Shown here piece by piece: positions 35,607-43,400 of a stretch of 64,000 bases of DNA. Position 1 is the first letter of the stretch. Each line of letters starts with the position of its first letter. Location: assembly GCA_017457865.1 (NCBI GenBank), contig JAFTGN010000075.1, positions 1 through 64,000 of the forward strand, read 5' to 3'. Both the position numbers and the translations under genes were made by a program. The DNA is from Lachnospiraceae bacterium (GTDB lineage Bacteria > Bacillota > Clostridia > Lachnospirales > Lachnospiraceae). The notes beneath the pieces were generated by a model. It had not been told where the DNA came from, searched no databases, and saw only the letters and a program-made list of their open reading frames with translations.

Positions 35607-36026
35607 TTACTCTTCCATGATTTTTTTACACAACTCTTCTGCACTGATGCATGCAACATCACCTGCTAAAAAATCTTTCTCATTTCTTGTCACAATATAA
35701 TCAGCTTGTACCGCAACAGCACACTCCACCTGTAGGCAATCCTCAAAATCTGAAAAGTTTTTCTGATTCAAGGCAGATATGATTTTTACTTGATCAATCC
35801 CCTCTACTTTCAAAATCCGGCAAAGCCGAAGCAATACTTCCCTTCTATCGTGCTCTGACATATCCTTACGCAAAATATAAAACATATTTGGAATAGAATG
35901 CGCCGCCATAAATCCCTGCACTCTTCTCTCTGCACATAACCTCAGCAATTGATCCGCCGCATCATAATGTGGTTTTCTTCCCACTAAATAATCAAGAAGA
36001 ATATTCGTATCAATTAATATCCGCAT
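35607..36026 (-). CDS. PIN-domain ribonuclease, VapC-like toxin
   Basis: 139 residues. The PIN fold has its acidic residues: Asp in LIDTNILLDYL, Asp and Glu in FSDFEDCLQ and Asp in ADYIVTRNEKDF. Such proteins cleave RNA when freed from the cognate antitoxin. The start overlaps the upstream small gene by 17 bases, the usual layout of a toxin-antitoxin pair. The type resembles the COG2405/PIN_3 group more than classical VapC. Confidence 0.85.
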   Translation of the reverse strand: MRILIDTNILLDYLVGRKPHYDAADQLLRLCAERRVQGFMAAHSIPNMFYILRKDMSEHDRREVLLRLCRILKVEGIDQVKIISALNQKNFSDFEDCLQVECAVAVQADYIVTRNEKDFLAGDVACISAEELCKKIMEE

Positions 36027-36255
36027 ACTTTTCCTCCAAAGCTACATATAACTCTTCTTTATAATTTCGTTCTTTTACTCCCGGTTTGCGATATTTTTGC
36101 AGCTCCTCATATGCAGTCTGCGCATCTGTTTTTTCAACTGAATTTTGCGAAATCACTAACTCTTCTATATTTTCCAGTATATTTAAAAGATAATATATCT
36201 TATCCTCCGGCATACGCTTCACCAACTCAATTGCCTGTTCACGCATTGCTGTCAT
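36010..36255 (-). CDS. Putative antitoxin partner of the PIN protein
   Basis: 81 residues. A helical N-terminal region (AIELVKRMPEDKIYYLLNIL) common in Firmicutes PIN partners and a charged, probably disordered C-terminus likely to wrap the toxin. No clear DNA-binding motif is visible. GGAGGTG precedes the ATG. The order antitoxin then toxin, the overlap and a shared promoter at 36334-36362 support the assignment. Confidence 0.7.
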   Translation of the reverse strand: MTAMREQAIELVKRMPEDKIYYLLNILENIEELVISQNSVEKTDAQTAYEELQKYRKPGVKERNYKEELYVALEEKYADIN

Positions 36256-36333
36256 AGTATCACCTCCACCTACTTCTCATTCCCTCAAAGATACTGTTAA
36301 AATATCCCAGTCGTATCAGATTTTCTTACCCAA

Positions 36334-36362
36334 ATTATAGCACATAAACGCTGCGTTCACAA
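36334..36362 (-). promoter_or_regulatory. Promoter of the PIN toxin-antitoxin pair
   Basis: Minus strand: -35 TTGTGA, 17-base spacer, -10 TATAAT. Confidence 0.65.
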
Positions 36363-36422
36363 TCAAAACAATTCTGTATTTATTTTTCCTTTCCAAAATT
36401 TTTCTCTCCCCTGCATTTTCTC

Positions 36423-36451
36423 TTGACAACGTTGTCATACTATGCTATAGT
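36423..36451 (+). promoter_or_regulatory. Promoter with a palindromic operator before the chimeric ORF
   Basis: -35 TTGACA, 17-base spacer, -10 TATAGT. A perfect 14-base palindrome TGACAACGTTGTCA (36424-36437) covers the -35 and the spacer. Central CG with flanking AA/TT resembles LacI-family operators, so repression is likely. Transcription would start about 80 bases before the ATG. Confidence 0.7.
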
Positions 36452-36537
36452 AAACCACTGCAAACCTATATGATAGATAGGGATTAAAATAAAACAGATA
36501 CAGCTCTATCACACCACTGTATCCGGAGGAGGTACCT

Positions 36538-37305
36538 ATGAGCAATACACAGGCCACAGAACATACACACAAGCATGAAGAACATGCTCACTGTCATACC
36601 CATTCCCATACGCTGTCCCGATCTGACGGACACGAGCACATCCACAGTCATCGTGCGCTGATCGGCTTCGACAAGCATGGAATTCCTACAATCGTGGCGA
36701 AGGCCGACCACCAGGAGGATATTGACAAGGATTCGGATGCATTTATCAAAGACTATATGGCTGCTGTGACAGAATATAAGAAGACATTTCCATCCAAGCA
36801 GGATGTAATCGACCAGCCCCCGGACCCGGCAGTACGGGAACTGCTTCTTCGGGCAGAACGAAGAGCCATTGCAGAAAAATACATTGACCTGGTGGGATTG
36901 TCTCAGTTTCAGGATTCTCATCCCCGCCAGCTGTCCGGCGGAATGCAGCAGCGTGTGTCCATTGCCAGAGCACTGGCCACAGACCCGGACATCATCTTCA
37001 TGGATGAGCCATTTGGTGCCCTGGATGCCATTACCCGCATGAAGCTACAGGATGACATTCTGGAAATTTCCAAGCAGCAGCAGAAAACCATCATCTTTGT
37101 CACCCATGACATCGAAGAGGCCGTCTTTCTGGCTGACCGCATCGTGGTCATGACTCCGAATCCCGGCAAGATCAAAAGTATCATCACGGTGCCTCTCTCC
37201 AGAGAAAACCGTGACCGAACCAGTGACGACTTCATCCACTGGCGTGACCGTGTGTTTGAAATCTTCAATATGAAACATGAACCGAATATCGAATATATGA
37301 TCTAA
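36538..37305 (+). CDS. Chimeric ORF: CO dehydrogenase (CooS) N-terminus joined to the C-terminal half of an ABC ATPase
   Basis: 255 residues with GGAGGAGG upstream. Residues 1 to about 108 have a His-rich start (HTHKHEEHAHCHTHSH) and then FDKHGIPTIVAKADH and PSKQDVIDQPPDPAVRELLL. This matches my memory of the start of Clostridia anaerobic CO dehydrogenase CooS, but the Cys clusters that should follow are absent. From about residue 109 the protein is the second half of a SsuB/TauB/NrtD-type ATPase: signature LSGGMQQRVSIARAL, Walker B IIFMDEPFGALD and H-loop VTHDIEEAVFLADR, with no Walker A. An in-frame deletion between the two genes would give this. It cannot be a working ATPase or dehydrogenase. 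Confidence 0.7.
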   Translation: MSNTQATEHTHKHEEHAHCHTHSHTLSRSDGHEHIHSHRALIGFDKHGIPTIVAKADHQEDIDKDSDAFIKDYMAAVTEYKKTFPSKQDVIDQPPDPAVRELLLRAERRAIAEKYIDLVGLSQFQDSHPRQLSGGMQQRVSIARALATDPDIIFMDEPFGALDAITRMKLQDDILEISKQQQKTIIFVTHDIEEAVFLADRIVVMTPNPGKIKSIITVPLSRENRDRTSDDFIHWRDRVFEIFNMKHEPNIEYMI

Positions 37306-37317
37306 TCGTAGTAGTCA

Positions 37318-37348
37318 AAGGAGCTGTCGCTTAGTGCGACAGCTCCTT
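37318..37348 (+). terminator. Terminator after the chimeric ORF
   Basis: AAGGAGCTGTCGC pairs perfectly with GCGACAGCTCCTT over 13 base pairs, with a 5-base loop. The T-run after it is weak. Confidence 0.7.
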
Positions 37349-37412
37349 GCATTTCCAGATCAATTTGTATTGTTTCAAATGCCAAGGCATTTCTTAACCA
37401 AATCATACTACG

Positions 37413-37892
37413 CTAATGGATTGACTCTAAATATGCTCTCTCCTCTTCTGTCAGACTTTCCTGAAAGCTTTTTTCATGCAGTACAATATCTTTCAACAAA
37501 CATGCTTTCAAATAAGTTTCTGAATCTCCAGATTCATATAATTCTTTCGTCTTCTCAATCAGTACATCTTTCCCCGATTTCCTCTTTAACAATTCCGCAT
37601 ACGCATCTGACTCCTTTGCCAACCCCTTTACGCCTTCTTCTATGGAAGAGGTCACATACACATCCATCAACAATGGGAATTCTGCCACTGCCTGTGCCAG
37701 CGCTTCATCACTCATTTTCTTTAATTTTTCAGGTGAAATTCTGCAGACATTTAAAATCTGTTTTGCACTCATAGACTCTGTGTTTGGGTACTGGTAATCA
37801 GAGTCTCTGTGATTTCTAGCAACCACAATTGCACCTACCACAACCAACAACATCATCAACCCAACTAATATCCGTATTACATCTCTTTTCAT
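37413..37892 (-). CDS. Single-pass membrane protein, paralogue of the next gene's N-terminal domain
   Basis: 159 residues. N-terminal TM (about 7 to 25), then an outward-facing helical domain. Residues about 60 to 110 (LAQAVAEFPLLMDVYVTSSI, then EEGVKGLAKESDAYAELLKR) closely match the same region of the protein encoded at 37929-38981. The family is unnamed to me, though similar segments occur in secreted proteins of Bacillales. It lacks the C-terminal peptidase-like domain of its neighbour. Possible partner or immunity-type protein; this is conjecture. Confidence 0.7.
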   Translation of the reverse strand: MKRDVIRILVGLMMLLVVVGAIVVARNHRDSDYQYPNTESMSAKQILNVCRISPEKLKKMSDEALAQAVAEFPLLMDVYVTSSIEEGVKGLAKESDAYAELLKRKSGKDVLIEKTKELYESGDSETYLKACLLKDIVLHEKSFQESLTEEERAYLESIH

Positions 37893-37928
37893 TTTATCCC
37901 ACCATCCGTACTACTTCGTTATGTTCAT

Positions 37929-38981
37929 CTAACGATGCCATGCTGATACGTCACTCGTATCATACACCGAGGGTACATTACACACCGAATGGCTAAATAC
38001 ACCAGCTTTTCCCCATTTTGACTTCACAGTTCTTGTTGCTAACGGTGCCCCTGTTACTGAACTGGTTATCATTGCAGAATGAGAGAGACCATATAAAGAA
38101 CCATAAATTACTCTATCACCGGGTACAGCACTTAAACTAGATGTACTAAATCCATTCACAACTCTAGTGTAACTTCCATCTGTCATATATATGGATGGAT
38201 TATCAATCCAATATATATTACCTGTTGACTGGCTATGCCACGCATATGAATGACAATTATACTTACAACTTCCATTTGAAATTAAGGTAACACCATATGT
38301 ACTTACGAGATTGGCATCTATTTCTGCATGATATGTACTAGAAGCATGACTGCACGTAGGTGTTGTGTATACAACAGAATGTCCATTGGGAGTAGTAGGC
38401 ACTGCTTCTATATATCGTAAATTCTGCAAATCATCCGTTTTTGCAATTTGAAGTAACGATGATATTTCAGCAATTTCACATAATTCTTTTTCTGTCATGT
38501 CATTTTGAAATTCTTTTTGAAAAACGAGTAATATCGCCAATGCATCCATTTTTACTTCATTTTCTGCCGATAATTTTATAGATGACTTCTCTTTCATCTG
38601 AAGCAACATATCATACATTGCATCCTTTGCCGAATCACGACTGAGTAATTCAGCATATGCATCCGAAATTTTTTCGAATACTTTTACTCCTTCTTCAAAA
38701 CTAGAAGTCACAAATACATCGTATAGAAATGGGAAATCCAGCACCGCTTGTACTAATTGTTCATTAGACATTGCCTTTAATATATCTCTTTCAATTCTAC
38801 AGGCCTCAATCTTTTCTTCAACGCTTTCAAATGAATTCCATTTCGCATCTTCTGCTGTGACAGGATATTTATAAGTGTTCGTATCTTCCATAGTTTCATA
38901 TTCTGCTGCTTTCGATTCAATAATCAAAGCTACTAACATAACAAAAGTAACCATCCATACAATACTATTTTTAATTTTCAT
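37929..38981 (-). CDS. Secreted protein with NlpC/P60-like C-terminal domain
   Basis: 350 residues. Signal peptide or anchor (about 5 to 25), an N-terminal helical domain with AVLDFPFLYDVFVTSSFEEG (shared with the downstream gene), and from about 215 a papain-like domain: Cys in KYNCHSYAWHSQST, GDRVIYGSLYGLSHSAMI with the His, and SKWGKAGVFSHSV. This is the order of an NlpC/P60-type amidase or peptidase, so it may act on the cell wall. It has its own promoter at 39305-39333, about 325 bases upstream. AT-richer than its surroundings. Confidence 0.7.
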   Translation of the reverse strand: MKIKNSIVWMVTFVMLVALIIESKAAEYETMEDTNTYKYPVTAEDAKWNSFESVEEKIEACRIERDILKAMSNEQLVQAVLDFPFLYDVFVTSSFEEGVKVFEKISDAYAELLSRDSAKDAMYDMLLQMKEKSSIKLSAENEVKMDALAILLVFQKEFQNDMTEKELCEIAEISSLLQIAKTDDLQNLRYIEAVPTTPNGHSVVYTTPTCSHASSTYHAEIDANLVSTYGVTLISNGSCKYNCHSYAWHSQSTGNIYWIDNPSIYMTDGSYTRVVNGFSTSSLSAVPGDRVIYGSLYGLSHSAMITSSVTGAPLATRTVKSKWGKAGVFSHSVCNVPSVYDTSDVSAWHR

Positions 38982-39537
38982 ACAGTCCCCCTATAACTAT
39001 TCACTTCGATTTCGGGCTCTTTTATACATAAAACATTTTCCGTCATTCCAGTTTTTCAAAGAAAACGATAGGCCTATTCGCAAACATTTCTAATTCTCTT
39101 CCATCAGTGGGCAGCTTTTTCTTCACTTTCATAAACATGTTTCATTTCTCTGCTCTGATTGTTTCGTTTCAGATTTGTTCGCCATTCTCTTCCAAAAAAA
39201 CATCATATGACTGAAATTGCTCTATTTCTTTTTCAAAAGTAATCGTTTTATGATGACACTTTCACTTAATCCAGTTTTACCACGTTCCTCATTTAGATAT
39301 CTTCATACTACTATATTTTTCCTGTGCTGTCAACTCTTTTTTTATTTTTTTGATAACAAAAAGATACACTATACATTCTTAACAATTGTAACTTTCCATT
39401 CAAAATATTTTATACTTTTATAAATGCAAAATCTTTACAACCAGTGCGGTTGCGTATACCGTTTTTTCTCCCCTCCCTCAAAATCGTATTATACGCATTG
39501 CACTTTTTGTGTCATAAAGAGTCTTATACACAAAAAA
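38982..39537. other. Intergenic AT-rich stretch of about 550 bases
   Basis: It holds a minus-strand promoter (39305-39333) and a short in-frame remnant at 39222-39302 (minus) coding RYLNEERGKTGLSESVIIKR and a few more residues. The remnant looks like the core of a ribbon-helix-helix antitoxin whose start codon is lost. No other gene was seen. The leader of about 320 bases before the secreted protein is unexplained. Confidence 0.4.
39305..39333 (-). promoter_or_regulatory. Promoter upstream of the secreted NlpC-like gene
   Basis: Minus strand: -35 TTGACA, 17-base spacer, -10 TAGTAT. Confidence 0.6.
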
Positions 39538-39568
39538 GCCTATGCAGTCTTTTTCTGACCACACAGGC
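39532..39568 (-). terminator. Terminator after higA
   Basis: GCCTGTGTGGTC pairs with GACTGCATAGGC on the minus strand, followed by TTTTTTG, 21 bases after the higA stop. Confidence 0.7.
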
Positions 39569-39589
39569 TTTCTCCCACTTACTTCTGTT

Positions 39590-39880
39590 TCACACATATT
39601 CATACACGTGAATCGTCTCAATTTCCTCGCCAATCAGTTCCTTCATATTGCGCAAATCAATGTCATTCTGTAATCTCAAAAAATATCCATCTGATACACC
39701 AAAATACTGGGCCAGACGAAGAGCGGTATCTGCCGTAATCTTTCTTCTGTCATGAAGAATATCCTGAATTCTGGAAACCGGTACATGAATTTCCTGTGCC
39801 AGTTTATAGGCAGAAATGCCTGGCGAAGTGCTACTCTTTCTTCCACGGTTCCCGTCTCCCGCCTTCCGTGTAAAACTCAT
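39590..39880 (-). CDS. HigA-like XRE antitoxin, probably 5'-truncated
   Basis: 96 codons if the ATG at 39880 is used, but the first 20 or so residues come from an out-of-frame reading of the end of ylmC. Recognisable HigA sequence starts right after the ylmC stop: GISAYKLAQEIHVPVSRIQD (helix-turn-helix), then ITADTALRLAQYFGVSDGYF and LQNDIDL. The usual HigA start (HPGEILREEFL) is missing, there is no good ribosome binding site and no higB next to it. It looks like a remnant left by a deletion ending at the ylmC stop. Confidence 0.6.
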   Translation of the reverse strand: MSFTRKAGDGNRGRKSSTSPGISAYKLAQEIHVPVSRIQDILHDRRKITADTALRLAQYFGVSDGYFLRLQNDIDLRNMKELIGEEIETIHVYEYV

Positions 39881-40112
39881 CTTCTTTCATATCCACCAGA
39901 ATCAAATCTTTTCCAATCTGGCAAATCTTCGGAAAGGGAATGATATACTCTCCTTCTCTGCCAAAGATGCCCCACACCTTACCACACCCTGGCACCACCA
40001 GTGCAATGATATGACCATCTTTCACATCCACTTCTACATCACTGACAAAACCTAATCGCTTACAGTCACTGATATTGATGACTTCCTTTTGCCGCAATTC
40101 AAACAGTCTCAT
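39831..40112 (-). CDS. YlmC/YmxH-family PRC-barrel protein
   Basis: 93 residues from the ATG at 40112 (AAGGTGGTG upstream). Starts MRLFELRQKEVINISDCKRL, followed by GFVSDVEVD and GREGEYIIPFPKICQIGKDL, the standard YlmC/YmxH pattern. Found in spore-forming Firmicutes and often sigma-controlled in sporulation; biochemical role unknown. The longer in-frame ORF extends into the MITE-like element upstream and is not coding. Confidence 0.88.
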   Translation of the reverse strand: MRLFELRQKEVINISDCKRLGFVSDVEVDVKDGHIIALVVPGCGKVWGIFGREGEYIIPFPKICQIGKDLILVDMKEDEFYTEGGRREPWKKE

Positions 40113-40140
40113 GCCCCACCACCTTGCAGGCTTACTACGA

Positions 40141-40365
40141 TAGACAATTGCGAAACTCACCAAAAACTTTAAGGTGTGCTGGTCAGGAAGGCAAATATGA
40201 CTTTTGAAGGCCATTGAAAACGCCGGTACTTGCTTTTTGGAGTGAACAACGAACAAAAAGGTTAGTATCCGTTGCGTTTTCACCTGGCGGAAGCTTGCCT
40301 GAAAAAGCCATATTGCGAACCAAGACAGCACTTCAAGAAAGTGATTGAAGTTTCGCAATTACCTA
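40141..40365. repeat. MITE-like palindromic element, copy 4 (225 bp, second subfamily)
   Basis: Ends TAGACAATTGCGAAACT and, on the complement of the right end, TAGGTAATTGCGAAACT. The interior differs from copies 1 to 3 in the arms but keeps the central hairpin: CGGTACT with AGTATCCG, and CTTTTTG with CAAAAAG where copies 1 and 3 have TATTTTTT with AAAAAATA. Flanking repeats are degraded (TTACTACGA / TTGCTACTG, 6 of 9). It lies between the RND gene and ylmC. Confidence 0.75.
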
Positions 40366-40401
40366 TTGCTACTGCTATTTTATGATGGACAATTGAAATC
40401 G

Positions 40402-43400
40402 TCACATCTGCAAAATCTCCAGGTCTTCTTCACTGACTTTTTTCAGTTCTCTCCGGTTCAGCAGATCGTAAATCACCGGTATGACAAACAGTGTCATCAA
40501 AGTGGCATAGAGCAGACCGCCGATGGTGACGATGGCGATTGGTGCCATCAGATCTGCACCGGAACCGATGCCCATTGCCATAGTCACCAGACCCAGTACA
40601 GTAGTCAATGCTGTCATCAGAATGGGGCGCATACGGGTCATACCAGCCTCGATGATGGCGGCTTTCTTTTCTGTGCCTTCTAAGCGCAGCTGATTGATAT
40701 AATCTACCAGTACGATACCATTGTTCACCACGATGCCTGCCAGCATGACGAAACCGATCATGGATACCACGCTGATTTCATTGCCGGTCAGATACAATCC
40801 CAGAAAACCGTCTGTGGCTGCCAGCGGCATGGTAAACAACACGATAAAGGGTGACTTGAAGGACTGGAACTGTGCCACCATAATAAAGTAAATGCACAAA
40901 ATTCCCAGTGCAAGCATCAGCACCAGCTGTTCCATGGCCTCCATAATGGTTTCATTTTCTCCATTGGAGACGATTTCTGTCCCATCGGGCAGTTCCAGAT
41001 CGGCCAGTGCATCCTCCACATCCCGGCTCACCAGCCCTACATTGTATCCATCTGCGATTTCTGCTGTCACATTCAGATACCGCTTCTGATCCACACGGGA
41101 AATGGAAGAAAATGCGGTGGTCTCCTCTATCTGGGCAATATCAGACAGTTTCACGGTACTGGTTTCTCCTGTGGTGCTCTGGGCAGTCAACTCATAGTCT
41201 TCCAAATCCTCTGCTGTCAATGCTTCTTCTCCGTCCATAATCAGCAACGGATACGCATCCCCCGTGTCTGTAATGGTCACAGAAGAAACCGGTTCCGCAA
41301 TGCCCCCTGCCAGTCCGGCAAATACCTGTGCCACGGTCAGGTTGTGCTTCATGGCTCCATTTTTATCTACCATCACATGCAATTCCGGACTTGGGTCTTC
41401 GATGCCGTTGAACACATTCTGGGTACCCTCCACCGTGGCAATCCGTTCTGCCACCAGATTTGCGCCTTCCTGCAAGTCTTTCAGATTCTGAGAACGAATC
41501 TCAATGGAAATACCGGAACTGCCCAGTGAGCTCACATCCATGGTAGAGCCGGAAATGGACAGTTCACAATCCAGATCGGCGCAGGCTTCTGTCATTTCTT
41601 TTGCCAGTGTCTGGCTGCTTTCCTTCTTATCTTCTTTTAACAATACATACATGGTCACGGAGCGGCTGCTGGTGCCAAATCCCAGATTGACGGAATCCAG
41701 GGTCGCACCTACCTTATCTACATCCGCAAATGCGGTCAGGCGGCTGATGACTTCATCTGACATGGCGATGGTATCCTCTAACAGAGCCTCTTCCGGCATG
41801 GTCAGGGAAACCGACATCTGGTAACTGTCAGATTCTGGCAGATAGGCAGTACCTCTGCTCATGGCCAGCATAGCACTGAGCACCAGTAATACCAGGGAAC
41901 CCATGAGTACCACCGGTTTCCACTTCAACGCTAAGCGTAACAGTTTCTCATATCCTCCCAGCATTCGATCCATCAGACCCGGTTTCTGCTCTTTTACATG
42001 GGTCAGCATCTGAGAGGCCATCATGGGCACCAGCGTCATCGCCACGATCAAACTGGCCATCAGAGAAAAGGCAATGGTCAGTGCCATATCCTGAAACAGC
42101 TGTCTGGTCATTCCCTCGACAAATACAATAGGAAGAAATACACATACCGTGGTCAAAGTGGATGAGCTAATGGCACCTGCCACCTGTCCGGCACCGCTGA
42201 CTGCTGCCTGTATCCGGTTGGCACCTTTGTTTCGCAATCGATAAATATTCTCTATGACTACCACTGAGTTATCTACCAGCATGCCCACGCCCACTGCCAG
42301 ACCGGACAGGGAGATCAGGTTTAATGTCACACCTGCAAAATACATACACACAATGGCAAAAACCACGCTGACCGGGATAGAGCAGGCAATCATAAAAGTA
42401 GGCCGGATGTCTTTTAAGAACAACAGCAAAATCAGAATGGCCAGCACGCCGCCCATCAGCAGATTATTCAGTACAGAATCCACCACCATGTCAATGTAAT
42501 CTCCCTGATTCATCAGGGTGGTGACGTGTACTCCTTCATATTTTGCTTCAATCTCTTTTGATGCTTTTTCCAGTGCATGTGCCACGTCCGCAGTGGAATA
42601 GGTATTTTGCTTCTGCACCGTAAACATCAGGCCGTCATTGCCATTGACTCTGGCATAAGAATCTCCGGTATTGTCCGTCACATACAGTTCCGTCACATCA
42701 GACAACAGGATGGGATCAATGCCTTCCAGATCCGGGTCAAACAACACCAGATTCTGCAACTCTTCCAGACTTTCAATTTCGTCCCCCACTCGAAGCAGAT
42801 AGGATGTACCATCCTCAGAAGACAGATACCCTGCCGGCATACTGAAATGCTGTGCCGTCAGAATGCCTGTGATCAGTTCCGGCGTGATAATGCCCTCCAA
42901 TGCCGCCTGCTTCAGTGCCTCTGCCTTTGTCTGGTCAAAATTCTCTAACTGGTTGTTTAGCTCTTTCTCTCCTGCCTGTAACTCTGCAGATGCAGACTCT
43001 AACATGGCGCTTGCTTCATTTAACTGCTGTCTGGTATCCGCTTCCTGATTGTTCAGTGCAGTCTGTCCTTCTCCCACCATGGCACTGCCACTGTTTAATG
43101 CTGCTTCGCCTTCTGCAATAGCAGCAGATGCCTGTGCCAGCTGCGCCCTTGCATCTGCCAGTTGGGCTTTTGTCTGCTCTGCCAGGTTTTCAGAAGCTGC
43201 AAGAGACTGTCTGGTGGACTCGATCATCTGGGTCCGGAGGGCAATCTCCTGTCTGCGCACTTCCAATGTGCCACGTTCTGCGGTCAGTTCTGCCAGCTGC
43301 TGCGCCGCTTCTACTGCCTGGGGATCGTCCATACGGCTTTCTCCATCTGCTCCACCGCCAAATTCTTCTAACTGTGCCATCAGTTCCGCATATCTGGCAT

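Noticed and set aside
36601..36660. His-rich start of the chimeric ORF as a HypB-type nickel-binding protein
   Set aside because: No GTPase motifs follow; the sequence after the His-rich part fits the CooS start better.
39217..39423. 68-codon plus-strand frame in the empty region beside the secreted protein
   Set aside because: Low-complexity Phe- and Leu-rich reading of AT-rich DNA, no ribosome binding site.
40113..40358. 82-codon N-terminal extension of ylmC
   Set aside because: It reads through the MITE-like element; the YlmC family starts at MRLFELR, which has its own ribosome binding site.
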